Source: Planctomycetota bacterium
Lineage (GTDB): Bacteria > Planctomycetota > Planctomycetia > Pirellulales > Pirellulaceae
Assembly (NCBI GenBank): GCA_014238905.1
Contig: JABAAE010000012.1
Coordinates: forward strand, 168,156 to 232,155
Reading direction: 5' to 3'
Length of the DNA: 64,000 nucleotides
Positions within the stretch are counted from its first letter, which is position 1. Each line of letters begins with the position of its first letter. Positions 47,231 through 55,868 of the stretch are shown in pieces. A model generated the notes under the pieces. That model saw only the letters and a list, made by a program, of their open reading frames with translations, did no database searches and had not been told where the DNA came from. The position numbers and the translations under genes were made by a program.

Positions 47231-48241
47231 CTAGCCCACTTTTTGCTGTTTCACTAGATCCAGCACCCGATTTTGATCACCCTCAAAGACCAGCACGTAA
47301 ACAAGGTTTTCCTGACAGACGACGCTCCAAAAGCGATAGTCGAGGTTGGCGTCAGGAATGGAATCAAACTGTGATGGCAATTCAAAGTGATCTCCGCCTC
47401 GGAAAACATAGAGATAGGCTTGAAGGCTTGACAAATCATCATCCGCAATCAGGTTGTAAACCACTGCTTGATTGTCTCCGGCGATCTTCATCTTTCGCCA
47501 GCTTCGAGCCTGAAACTTGATCAGGTGACCGGGGAATCTTCGATCAATTGGCGCATTCTCCATCCCCATAATCCAACCGGGTTGGCCAACAGGATTCCAT
47601 GCAAGCGCCTGGTTTCCCAGGATTTCTGCGGTGATCTGTTGTGGCTGGGGCACCATCGTGGGCCGAAGATAAACGAGCATGGCAACCGAGGCTGCTACGA
47701 TCAGCCCGGAAACTGCCGTTGACCAGATCAGCTTTCTTCTGGATCGGGAGGCTATGGTTGCCTCTGCTGTCGAGACTTCTTGGGGGTTGTCCTTTACCGT
47801 TGATGGTTTGTTCGAATCATCAAGGGCAAACAACATTGGGTAGTCTGCCTTTTCTAATTCCTCCAACTCGGTGCGTCCCTCGGACTGTGAGTTGATTTCA
47901 TCTGTTGGGGAAACCGCCCATTCCCGCACCTTGCTCGCCAACAGAATCTTGATCCTGTGGTTGCGGGCGACACGATTAGCGATCTGTTCCTCGGGTGACA
48001 TTTGGCTACCGCTAGTTTCCTGGAGACATCTTCCGAGTGCTTGATCAAAACGCATGCGACTCTCTAGATATTCCCGATTTCGGTCATCCTCCTGTAGCCA
48101 GGATGCCAGTTCTGGATACTGGGCCAAAGCGTCGTGGTTCAGGTTTGCTGTTGCGTTTAACTCGGCCGGAGTCAGGCTTGGAAAACACTCCAGTTCGTCC
48201 CATAAACGTTCGTTGTTTTTGTTGTTTTGTGGTTTCTTCAT
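47231..48241 (-). CDS. Probable anti-sigma factor, single-pass membrane protein
   Basis: This 336-residue protein has a cytoplasmic N-terminal helical part (to about 165), one transmembrane helix (about 173-194, LIWSTAVSGLIVAASVAMLVYL) and a C-terminal periplasmic domain ending VLVFEGDQNRVLDLVKQQK. It follows an ECF sigma gene by 74 bp on the same strand, the classic place for its anti-sigma factor. The N-terminal region shows no zinc-binding HxxxCxxC motif, so if it is an anti-sigma it is not a ZAS-type. Confidence 0.65.
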   Translation of the reverse strand: MKKPQNNKNNERLWDELECFPSLTPAELNATANLNHDALAQYPELASWLQEDDRNREYLESRMRFDQALGRCLQETSGSQMSPEEQIANRVARNHRIKILLASKVREWAVSPTDEINSQSEGRTELEELEKADYPMLFALDDSNKPSTVKDNPQEVSTAEATIASRSRRKLIWSTAVSGLIVAASVAMLVYLRPTMVPQPQQITAEILGNQALAWNPVGQPGWIMGMENAPIDRRFPGHLIKFQARSWRKMKIAGDNQAVVYNLIADDDLSSLQAYLYVFRGGDHFELPSQFDSIPDANLDYRFWSVVCQENLVYVLVFEGDQNRVLDLVKQQKVG

Positions 48242-48315
48242 TTTTTCAATCTGAGTTTTTCGTTTCGCATTGTGTTCACAGACGCCTGTCAGGCCTATTC
48301 CGTTCAGGCAGCGAT

Positions 48316-48936
48316 TTATTCGGTTTGCTTGGGGTTACCCAGTCGTTCTCTGAGTTTTGCCTTGGCACGTGATAGTCGACTCATGACGGTTCCCATTTTC
48401 ACATCAAGCTGTAACGCTATTTCCTGGTAACTCAAGTTCTCGAAATAAAACATGAGCAAAACCAGTCGATAGTCTTCGGGTAGCTCATTGAGGAGATTTT
48501 GAATTGCCTGAGAGTCAATCGAACTCTCGAGCGGGATGTCCCCGGTAAAATCGTCAAGCGCAACATCTATATCCGTAACCGGCCTGGGTTTCTTTTTTCT
48601 AATAGACTTCAGCCAGCAACTTCTCAAAATCGCGCAGAGCCATGACTTAACGCTTGCCGGATTTCTGAGTTGGGGCAGTTTTTGGTACGCAATCAGAAAA
48701 GTCTGCTGGGTGAGATCTTCAGCGTCGACCGCCATTCCAGTCATTCTGAAGGCGTAAGCAAACAGGAATTGGGAATACTCATCAATCAAGGATTCCACCC
48801 CAATTGGCGATCGATTTGTATTTTCTGACGGGCTTGCCGCAAGAGTTGTCGAACACTTCTTTGGAGAAGAAAGTTGCTTTGCGATTGATTCCGAAGAGGC
48901 CACTTGAGATTCCATTTTGGCGAGAAATTTTGCCAT
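48316..48936 (-). CDS. ECF-type RNA polymerase sigma factor
   Basis: This 206-residue sigma-70-family factor has region 2 (about 48-110: LIDEYSQFLFAYAFRMTGMAVDAEDLTQQTFLIAYQKLPQL) and region 4 (about 145-200: LNELPEDYRLVLLMFYFENLSYQEIALQLDVKMGTVMSRLSRAKAKL), with a normal helix-turn-helix. An unusual 40-residue Ser/Lys-rich N-terminal extension precedes region 2. It should direct a small regulon controlled by the membrane protein encoded immediately downstream. Confidence 0.92.
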   Translation of the reverse strand: MAKFLAKMESQVASSESIAKQLSSPKKCSTTLAASPSENTNRSPIGVESLIDEYSQFLFAYAFRMTGMAVDAEDLTQQTFLIAYQKLPQLRNPASVKSWLCAILRSCWLKSIRKKKPRPVTDIDVALDDFTGDIPLESSIDSQAIQNLLNELPEDYRLVLLMFYFENLSYQEIALQLDVKMGTVMSRLSRAKAKLRERLGNPKQTE

Positions 48937-49025
48937 TGAAGGCCACGTCAGGGAAAGCTCGTTTTTAGTTCGGTCGCTTTCCGGTGGTGAGCCAGCTATT
49001 GCTCATTTTCTCTTGGTTATTTGGG

Positions 49026-49074
49026 TTTTCTCTTACTTGTCTGTGTTTTCTCTTACATGTCTGTGTTTTCTCTG
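49026..49074 (+). repeat. 20-bp unit, about 2.4 tandem copies
   Basis: Copies at 49026-49045 and 49046-49065 differ by one base. A partial third (TTTTCTCTG) ends at 49074. The array lies upstream of the ECF sigma gene, where a promoter for that gene is expected. Confidence 0.93.
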
Positions 49075-49719
49075 AATCGTTCATTACCGGCACCATCCAG
49101 CGGATGGTGAATATCCTGCGGTTGCTGAACCCCGCGGGGCCTAGTTGGTAAGTCCTGCTGGTCGCGATAATCCGAGTGTTGTTCCGATGGATTCTTCCCA
49201 ACCTGCACCGCTTCTACCGGGTTTCCATTATTTATCATCCGCAGTGTGGTTGCTATAAACCGGAACCATCTGCGGGTTCAATCATTCCCAGATAATACCG
49301 AAAATCATCAAAACGGGGGGATTTATAGGATCACATCGAAATATTACAGCAAATTGACTGCAATATGGCGGTTGGCGGTCCTCACCAGAAGATGATCACT
49401 TGGGAAATCATTTGGATGACCTCCAGAGACGATTCGTCACCCCTGCCTGCGGGCGTAGTGAGAATCCTCCAATATCAGGCGACGTTCCAAAGGCACCCGG
49501 TGGGAAGTCCTTCGGATTTCCCGCGGTAGGTTCTTGCTCGAGAATGTCCGGATCTCGCCAACCGTTAACGGGATAGCTGTTTCGGTTTTAGGAGGCAGCT
49601 AATTTTTGGTCGCAGCGACCCCGTCTGTTTTTAGCTGCCCGCACGCTGAGGTAATTCCTTTTCACCTGAGAGATCCAACCGTTGTGTACCGATGACCGGA
49701 CCGGATCAAAAAAATCGGA
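49075..49719. other. Noncoding stretch rich in inverted repeats
   Basis: About 645 bp between the oxidoreductase and the ECF sigma gene. It has no gene but several strong dyads: GGGAAGTCC with its complement around TTC near 49502-49522, a 10-bp perfect palindrome at 49562-49571, and a nested pair in which GGCAGCTAA (from about 49592) pairs with TTAGCTGCC (to about 49640) around an inner GGTCG/CGACC hairpin. A structured RNA is possible; I cannot name one. Confidence 0.4.
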
Positions 49720-50715
49720 TTATTCTAACCGGGCACATTCACCGGTCTGGAAACATTGCTGGGCGACGTCGATCATCCGCCTCGCTCTAAAAGCGTCTTC
49801 CAAATCATCCGTTTTGCGGATGAGGCTCGTCACAGCGCGATGAAACAAAGTAAGTAATTGTTCACCCACCGGCCGATCCGCATCCAAAGATTCGGTATGT
49901 TGACCCGCCTTATCAAACCAGATCAACGTCGAAGATGAATCGATATAAGCGACTCCGTTCTCGCAGTTGATTTGCAACTTGGCTGGCCTTCGAAAACCGA
50001 GGGCATCTTGCCATTCAGAGGGGATGATTCCAGAGATGCTAATTTGTGAACTGGCGATGGTTTGGCCTCGATCATCTTCATACCCGAGGCTAACGAGTTT
50101 GTATTCTGATTGGTTGCCTTGGGAATCAAATCGGTGGTCTGAACCCTGAATCTGGCAAGGGACCTCACCAATGATATAGCTGCACCAGTCTATTAACTCC
50201 ATCAATAGCTTGTTTGTGTTGATCGATTTTCCATTTGGTGTTCCAGATTGGGGGATTCGTTCGGTGCAGAAAATCATCTTGGGTTGACCTAATCGCGTGG
50301 CGATCAACTCCTTAAGGCGATTGGTTGCTGGCGTGTGTCGCATGGCAAATTCAGCCATGAATGCCACTCCGGAATCCTCCACTCTTTGCTTGACCTGGTT
50401 AGCACGATCCTGGTCCAGACCCAATGCGGAGGAACTGTAGATGGCTTTTCCATGGTCACAAGCCGCGAACATAGGCAACGGGCCTACCCAATCTTTGGCC
50501 AGGCAGAGTACCGCGTCGATATCCTCCCGTTGAATAAGGGAACGGAATCCGTCGAATTGAATCGCGCCAAAATCCTGGGCAACCTTTCGGGATTTGATCG
50601 CGGTGTCGGAGCAGACGCCTTTGACTTCAAATCGATCTGAAAGCGTTTTTAAGGCAGGACGATGACGGTTTTCCCAATCGTCTCCAATCCCAATTAACCC
50701 GACATTGAGTTTCAT
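49720..50715 (-). CDS. Gfo/Idh/MocA-family oxidoreductase
   Basis: This 331-residue protein has an N-terminal Rossmann domain (VGLIGIGDDWENRHRPAL; GVCSDTAIKSRKVAQDFGA) and the family-type segment IDAVLCLAKDWVGPLPMFAACDHGKAIYSSSALG. The usual EKP motif that provides the catalytic Lys at this point reads YSSSALG, so the Lys is missing. The C-terminal part has the Gfo/Idh beta-sheet (ELIDWCSYIIGEVPCQI). It may bind NAD(P) without normal sugar dehydrogenase activity. It stands alone. Confidence 0.75.
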   Translation of the reverse strand: MKLNVGLIGIGDDWENRHRPALKTLSDRFEVKGVCSDTAIKSRKVAQDFGAIQFDGFRSLIQREDIDAVLCLAKDWVGPLPMFAACDHGKAIYSSSALGLDQDRANQVKQRVEDSGVAFMAEFAMRHTPATNRLKELIATRLGQPKMIFCTERIPQSGTPNGKSINTNKLLMELIDWCSYIIGEVPCQIQGSDHRFDSQGNQSEYKLVSLGYEDDRGQTIASSQISISGIIPSEWQDALGFRRPAKLQINCENGVAYIDSSSTLIWFDKAGQHTESLDADRPVGEQLLTLFHRAVTSLIRKTDDLEDAFRARRMIDVAQQCFQTGECARLE

Positions 50716-50759
50716 ATTTGGTATGTCAAATAATAAGTAGGGCCAGATTTGTAGTCAGT

Positions 50760-50813
50760 CCTGTCATGCTGCATCCTGTCATGCTGCATCCTGTCGTGCT
50801 GCATCCTGTCACG
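50760..50813 (+). repeat. 15-bp unit, about 3.6 tandem copies
   Basis: Copies of CCTGTCATGCTGCAT begin at 50760, 50775 and 50790 (the third with one change), and a partial fourth runs to 50813. It is in the divergent gap (50716-51075) upstream of both the oxidoreductase and the glycosyltransferase genes. That gap shows no other feature. Confidence 0.95.
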
Positions 50814-51075
50814 CAAAATCCGATGGCAAATGTTGCACGATAAGGTGCCGACATTATAGGATTCCTGCATGAATATCGCAAAAAAAAAATGGAATCAAGT
50901 TGTTTTGGTAAAAAAGCCAACAAAACCAGTCGGTCAGAGGCGATACCCATTCCAATGGCCGGGAAATCTACCGTTCTTCCCAATGAATAGTTGTGCCGCA
51001 AGAACGGCTACTGATCCGAAATGGCGGGTTCGAATATGATATGTCAGGTTTCCCATTTCCTCGATCATCTTTGCT

Positions 51076-51780
51076 GTGTCACTATCTGTCATCATCCCGA
51101 CCTTTAATGAAGCTCACACCGTGCAGCGGGCGATCGATTCAGCTTGGTCAATTGACGCCAACGAGGTGATTGTGGTGGATGGGGGGAGTTGCGATCAAAC
51201 GGTTCAAATCGCACAAGCAAGTCAGGCAAAAGTGATCTTTTCGGTTCGTGGCCGCGGCACGCAGCTTAATCAGGGTGCGAAGATTGCCAGCGGCCGAATT
51301 CTGATGTTCCTGCATGCTGATAATGCCGTCTCGGTCGACTGCGGCAAACAATTGCGAGCAGAATTCCAAAATCCCAGAATTCAATTTGTCTGTTTTTATC
51401 AGAGAATTGAGAATCTTTCCCGAATCTATCGTTGGATCGAACGGGGCAACTGGTTCAGGGCCCGCTATCGGCAGTTACCCTATGGCGATCAAGCACTAAC
51501 GGTGACCCGGGAAGCTTACGATCGTGTGGGTGGCTTTGACGAAATCCCGCTCATGGAGGATGTGAGATTTTCACGGAATTTAGCCCGTGAATTTCCGCCC
51601 GAAGTGCTTCCCGGCCCATTACTGGTTGATGATCGACGTTGGCGAGAGCGGGGACCTGTCCGTCAGACCCTGCGGAATTGGTGGACATTGCTACGTTTTC
51701 AATGCGGTGCAACGCCTGAAAGACTGGCCGAATTCTACCATCGTGGCGATTCTCTTCCCCCAGGCTCGGATTCCCAATAA
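51076..51780 (+). CDS. TIGR04283-like family 2 glycosyltransferase
   Basis: This 234-residue GT-A glycosyltransferase has an N-terminal LSVIIPTFNEAHTVQRAI, the nucleotide-binding EVIVVDGGSCDQTV, SVRGRGTQLNQGAKIASGRILMFLHADN (the DxD-like metal site is HAD) and GGFDEIPLMEDVRFSRNL. These agree with the TIGR04283 group, often found beside radical-SAM or arsenosugar genes, none of which is seen here. The start is GTG 51076. Confidence 0.78.
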   Translation: MSLSVIIPTFNEAHTVQRAIDSAWSIDANEVIVVDGGSCDQTVQIAQASQAKVIFSVRGRGTQLNQGAKIASGRILMFLHADNAVSVDCGKQLRAEFQNPRIQFVCFYQRIENLSRIYRWIERGNWFRARYRQLPYGDQALTVTREAYDRVGGFDEIPLMEDVRFSRNLAREFPPEVLPGPLLVDDRRWRERGPVRQTLRNWWTLLRFQCGATPERLAEFYHRGDSLPPGSDSQ

Positions 51781-51853
51781 TGACAGTCGAAGTAGCGATT
51801 CGGTCACCGATCTGAGGCCGATCGGGCGGTTGGCAACAATTTTTGATGACTGC

Positions 51854-51883
51854 TTGAGAAACGACCACTTTCCAATCTAAAAT
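51854..51883 (+). promoter_or_regulatory. Sigma-70-type promoter for the LRR gene
   Basis: TTGAGA (51854-51859), an 18-bp spacer and TAAAAT (51878-51883). It gives a leader of about 30 nt, with GGAG before the ATG at 51921. Confidence 0.5.
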
Positions 51884-51920
51884 AGAAATATCCTTTCTGA
51901 CCCTCCTGGAGTGACCATCA

Positions 51921-52706
51921 ATGAAATCGACCACCCTCTGCCTTTCCTTCTGTTTGTTTCTATCGTTCTTCAATACCCATTTTGCAATCGGTAAAGATGA
52001 TAAGTTGGCTGTAGCAGAGTGCGAAAAACTCGGAGGATCCGTTCGAAAAATTGCGGCCAATGTCGACTGGAAGGAAGCGGCGTTTCACCTCTCTGGAAAA
52101 GAATTGAATGATGCCGGTTTGGTACACGTTGGCAAACTGGAAAATTTGGTTTGGCTCAATCTCCGCGGAACGAAGATTTCTGATGCTGGCTTGATCAATC
52201 TCAAAAATGTCAAATCGCTTCAGAAATTACATTTGGAAAAGACCTCGGTTACCGATCAGGGGCTGCCTCATCTGTCTGGTCTAGAGAACTTAACCTATTT
52301 GAATCTCTACGGAACGGTCGTCACCGATGCTGGATTGAAAAGCCTTTATGGACTTAAGAAGTTACAGAAAATATATCTTTGGCAGACCAAAGTAACTGAC
52401 GCTGGCGTGGACGCCTTAAAAAAAGCGATTCCCAAGTTGCAGGTCATACGAGGTACCACGGTCACGCCAGCTAAATTCGAGGAGCCTAAGAAAGCTGAGC
52501 CTAAGAAAGCTGAGCCTAAGAAAGCTGAGCCTAAGAAAGCTGAGCCTAAGAAAGCTGAGCCTAAGAAAGCCGAGCCTAAGAAAGCCGAGCCTAAGAAAGC
52601 CGAGCCCAAGAAAGCTGAACCCAAGAAAGCCGAACCCAAGAAAGCTGAACCCAAGAAAGCCGAACCTAAAAAGGAAGCGGCGAAAAAACCCAAGGCCAAA
52701 AAATAG
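51921..52706 (+). CDS. Exported leucine-rich repeat protein with EPKKA tail
   Basis: This 261-residue protein has a signal peptide (about 1-24, LCLSFCLFLSFFNTHFAIG). About four to five leucine-rich repeats follow (residues about 50-180) of the form LVWLNLRGTKISDAGLINLK, LQKLHLEKTSVTDQGLPHL and LTYLNLYGTVVTDAGLKSL, the bacterial 'TDxGL' type. The tail (about 188-261) is 13 units of EPKKA, ending KEAAKKPKAKK. It is strongly basic and likely extended, suited to bind the cell wall, DNA or an acidic surface. It has its own promoter and ribosome site. The minus-strand frames over the tail are only shadows of the repeat. Confidence 0.85.
   Translation: MKSTTLCLSFCLFLSFFNTHFAIGKDDKLAVAECEKLGGSVRKIAANVDWKEAAFHLSGKELNDAGLVHVGKLENLVWLNLRGTKISDAGLINLKNVKSLQKLHLEKTSVTDQGLPHLSGLENLTYLNLYGTVVTDAGLKSLYGLKKLQKIYLWQTKVTDAGVDALKKAIPKLQVIRGTTVTPAKFEEPKKAEPKKAEPKKAEPKKAEPKKAEPKKAEPKKAEPKKAEPKKAEPKKAEPKKAEPKKAEPKKEAAKKPKAKK
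52482..52676 (+). repeat. Coding tandem repeat, 13 units of 15 bp
   Basis: Thirteen 15-bp units encode Glu-Pro-Lys-Lys-Ala (last unit ends in Glu). The first six are identical and later ones carry silent changes (GCT/GCC, GAG/GAA, CCT/CCC), a gradient that suggests recent growth from the 5' end. Confidence 0.95.
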
Positions 52707-53051
52707 AGAAAGGGGCGATGCTCTTGGCTGTCGGAATTGATCTGGCACTGATTTGCTGCCGCAGCGGACGTTTGTCCTGAGCGTTTTCAAACGGGATAAC
52801 GGTTCACTTTAAGTTGGGGTCCTTTGGATAGCCGTGAAGGGATGATCCTGCTGTACCTGAGCGTCATTTATTGAGATGGTTCTAGGGCAGGGAGGATAGT
52901 TGGTGCGGGGAATCGATCAAGCCCTGAATTGCAGGGGGCAAGGGGTAGAAGTGGTCGTGAATGAAAAGAGGGTGATCCAAAGAGGCAATGTTGGCGGCTG
53001 ACAATTTCTCATTGCGGTGTTGCAGCAACTGCCAAGGACTAAATCAACGTC
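52707..53051. other. Intergenic stretch, nothing recognised
   Basis: About 345 bp between the LRR and sulfatase genes. No hairpin, repeat or promoter pair stood out. Confidence 0.4.
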
Positions 53052-54761
53052 ATGTCACAGGAACTCTTTCGGAAAAGCCTCTGGATGCCCGGTCAAAACT
53101 ACCTCTGCCAGTTTTTCTTTTGTGTTTTGTGGCTGTTGTTGGAGTTTGCCAACCCGGTAACCGCATTTGGTCAACAGAGTGTGGTCCAGGGTGGTGGGCT
53201 GAATTCGGTCTCCAGCGTGCGGCGACCACCCAATATTATCTACATCATGGCTGACGATATGGGGGTGGGGGATGTGAAGTGTTTTGGTGGAAATCGCAGT
53301 CAAGCTGAAACACCTCATATTGATCGTATGGCTCAAGAGGGCCGGATGTTTACCGATGCCCACGCACCGGTTGCGCATTGTATTCCGACCCGCCTTGCGA
53401 TCATGACAGGACGCTACGCCTTTCGATTTCAACCTCCCAAACCGAGCGGACCTTGGGGGTTTCTGAATCCAAGAATGTCCCGAAATCAGAAAACCTTGGG
53501 CACGATGCTTCAGTCGGCCGGCTACCATACCGGGTACGTTGGAAAATGGCATCTGGGTGTAACGATGGCGACAACCGACGGAAAAAATCAGGGACCTGAC
53601 AATGTCGACTATCAAAAAGCGATTTCAGACGGACCCAATGACGTTGGTTTTGACGAGAGTTTTATTTTGCCAGCCTCACTGGATATGTATCCCTATGCTT
53701 TCCTCAGGAATCAACGATGGGTAGGAAGAGTCACCGCTCAAAAGGGATGGAGCGCATTTAATCGAGTAGGACCCGCGGCGGAGGACTTCGAGGATGACAA
53801 GGTGTTGGATACCTTTTCAACCGAGGCGGAATCCTTTTTGGCTCGTCGGGCAGTAGAGAAAAACAAACCTTTTTTCCTTTACTTTGCATTGACAGCTCCC
53901 CATACGCCGACCTCTCCGGGGTCTTCATTTCGCGGCAAAAGTCGTTTGGGTCTTTACGGCGATTTTCTCATGGAGACCGATGACTGTGTTGGCAGGATCT
54001 TAAAATCACTGGTACAGCATGGGATCGACAAAGAGACCCTGGTTGTTTTTACTTCCGATCATGGTGCCGCAGCATACGCGGGTAACATTGCCAAAGCGAC
54101 GCCCCGGCAATTTGAAAGCATGCAGAAATTAGGACATTATTCCAGCGGGATTTACAGGGGATTCAAGTTTTCGGCCTACGAAGGAGGGACTCGGGTTCCG
54201 TTAATCATTCGCTGGCCAGGGAATATCCAACCGGGATCTTCAGAGTCTGGATTGGTTGCCTTGCAGGATATGATGGCGACGTTTTCCCAATTGGCAAATG
54301 TGCCGTCCTCCGATTTGGATTTTCCTGATTCCATCAGTTTTGAGAACTTATTGTTTGGTAATTCCGCATCGAAACGTGCTTCACTGATCTGCCGGTCGAC
54401 CCATCACTTTACGGTACGGCAGGGGGATTGGAAATTACTTCTTTGTCCCGGTAGCGGGTGTGCGGGGAACTATGGGAATTCACCTCCAAGGAATTTGGCC
54501 TGGCAAACTGCGATTCAACAATTTGGCCGGAAACCTGTCCGGGCCGAAATTCGGCAGGCACCGTTTTGCCAGCTTTTTCACTTGGGAAAAGATCCCACAG
54601 AAACCACGAATCTGGCGGAGAAGAATCCTGAAATAGTGCAACGATTGGGACAGATTCTTGACCTTGGCATTCAGAATGGTCGGACAACACAAGGCCCCGT
54701 TCTCGCCAACGACCGAATTTTTAATCCAAATAATGATGTCCCTAAATTTGTCTGGAAATAG
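53052..54761 (+). CDS. Exported arylsulfatase-type sulfatase
   Basis: This 569-residue protein has an N-terminal export signal (about 18-40, LCQFFFCVLWLLLEFANPV). The formylglycine site is C110 in HCIPTRLAIMTGR, fitting CxPxR with Thr in place of the common Ser/Ala. The metal Asp pair is in NIIYIMADDMGVGDVKCFGG. Later active-site parts are GKWHLG, TAPHTPTSPG and FTSDHGAAAYAG. It should hydrolyse sulfate esters of polysaccharides in the periplasm after maturation by a formylglycine-generating enzyme, which is not in this window. The ThuA-type gene follows after 82 bp. Confidence 0.92.
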   Translation: MSQELFRKSLWMPGQNYLCQFFFCVLWLLLEFANPVTAFGQQSVVQGGGLNSVSSVRRPPNIIYIMADDMGVGDVKCFGGNRSQAETPHIDRMAQEGRMFTDAHAPVAHCIPTRLAIMTGRYAFRFQPPKPSGPWGFLNPRMSRNQKTLGTMLQSAGYHTGYVGKWHLGVTMATTDGKNQGPDNVDYQKAISDGPNDVGFDESFILPASLDMYPYAFLRNQRWVGRVTAQKGWSAFNRVGPAAEDFEDDKVLDTFSTEAESFLARRAVEKNKPFFLYFALTAPHTPTSPGSSFRGKSRLGLYGDFLMETDDCVGRILKSLVQHGIDKETLVVFTSDHGAAAYAGNIAKATPRQFESMQKLGHYSSGIYRGFKFSAYEGGTRVPLIIRWPGNIQPGSSESGLVALQDMMATFSQLANVPSSDLDFPDSISFENLLFGNSASKRASLICRSTHHFTVRQGDWKLLLCPGSGCAGNYGNSPPRNLAWQTAIQQFGRKPVRAEIRQAPFCQLFHLGKDPTETTNLAEKNPEIVQRLGQILDLGIQNGRTTQGPVLANDRIFNPNNDVPKFVWK

Positions 54762-54843
54762 AATCTGCCACAGACTCAATATTGACCAAGGGTCCAGATA
54801 GCTCGATTGACGAGTTTATGTTCCCTCTCCACGAAAGCAAAAA

Positions 54844-55779
54844 ATGAGAATCCTATCAGGCCAGTTCTTTCTAATTTCTTTTTCAGTGGTTGTGGTTGGA
54901 GTGAATTCATCCCTGACTCTTGCGGAGGACCCGATCCACGTGGTCGTATGGGATGAGCAGCAACCCAGCCAGAAAAAAGCTTACGATAATTTTCTTGGAA
55001 ACCAGATCGCCGGGTACCTCCAAAAACAGAAGGGGCTCGTTGTCAGGAGTGTCAAACTCGATGATGCCCAGCAGGGGCTTTCCGAAAGCAATCTTGCCAA
55101 CTGCAATGTACTGGTTTGGTGGGGACATGTTCGGCAAATGGATGTTAGCCAGCAAACAGGAAGGAAAATTGTCGAGAGGATCAAGGCTGGCAATCTTTCC
55201 CTGGTTGCACTGCATTCTGCCCATTGGAGCACTCCTTTTGTCGAGGCCATGTATGAAAGGACCCGGATGGATGCGTACCGTATGTTCCCGTCACAAAAGG
55301 GTGAAAAAATAGAATTCGAATTCGTTCCGCCCAAGAAGCGTTTTACGGTTCCCAAAGTCGAAGATCGTCTTACCCCCTCGTTTTACCCTCGCAAGTATAC
55401 CAATGGGAAAACGAAGGTGACCGTCAAGCTGCCGTTTTGCGTATTTCCAGCCTATCGTGCCGATGGTAAACCGAGTCAGATTCGGAGCCTTTTACCTGAG
55501 CACCCCATTTCTCGAGGCCTCCCCGCAACGTTTACGTTGCCAGGTACTGAAATGTATGATGAGCCTTACCATATTCCGGAGCCGGATCAGGTGATTTTTG
55601 AGGAGCGATGGGAGAACGGAGAGTGGTTCCGAAGTGGATGCGTCTGGAATCTTGGAAAGGGAAAGGTCTTTTATTTCCGTCCTGGGCACGAGACCTTCCC
55701 TGTCTACAAACAACCCACGGCGCTGAAGGTGATTGAAAACGCGGTTCGTTACCTTGCCGCCGAACAGCCCGCCGGTTAA
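54844..55779 (+). CDS. Exported ThuA-domain protein
   Basis: This 311-residue protein has a signal peptide (about 1-27, ending LTLAED) and a ThuA-type glutamine-amidotransferase-like domain. Recognisable parts are IHVVVWDEQQPSQKKAYDNFLGNQIAGYL, NCNVLVWWGHVRQMDVS, LVALHSAHWSTPFVE, EHPISRGLPATFTLPGTEMYDEPY and KGKVFYFRPGHETFPVY. The family is often linked to trehalose or other carbohydrate use. It lies behind the sulfatase in the same direction and is probably co-transcribed. It converges on the PKS operon. Confidence 0.85.
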   Translation: MRILSGQFFLISFSVVVVGVNSSLTLAEDPIHVVVWDEQQPSQKKAYDNFLGNQIAGYLQKQKGLVVRSVKLDDAQQGLSESNLANCNVLVWWGHVRQMDVSQQTGRKIVERIKAGNLSLVALHSAHWSTPFVEAMYERTRMDAYRMFPSQKGEKIEFEFVPPKKRFTVPKVEDRLTPSFYPRKYTNGKTKVTVKLPFCVFPAYRADGKPSQIRSLLPEHPISRGLPATFTLPGTEMYDEPYHIPEPDQVIFEERWENGEWFRSGCVWNLGKGKVFYFRPGHETFPVYKQPTALKVIENAVRYLAAEQPAG

Positions 55780-55868
55780 TTGACGATTGGTCGATAGGGC
55801 GGTCGACCGAGCCGTTGTTGAGTGTGGCGGTCTCCTGAACTTTTTTTAAAAAAACCCCCTCCACGGGT

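Noticed and set aside
49640..49680. On the minus strand, ATCTCTCAGG-GAAAAGGA resembles the 3' end of a glycine riboswitch aptamer
   Set aside because: The matching 5' GAGAG arm and the core GCCGAAGGxGCAA were not found within the needed distance, and the upstream bases run into the oxidoreductase gene.
52346..52790. Long minus-strand frames of FLGSA and FLRLS repeats
   Set aside because: They are the complement of the EPKKA coding repeat and have no independent support.
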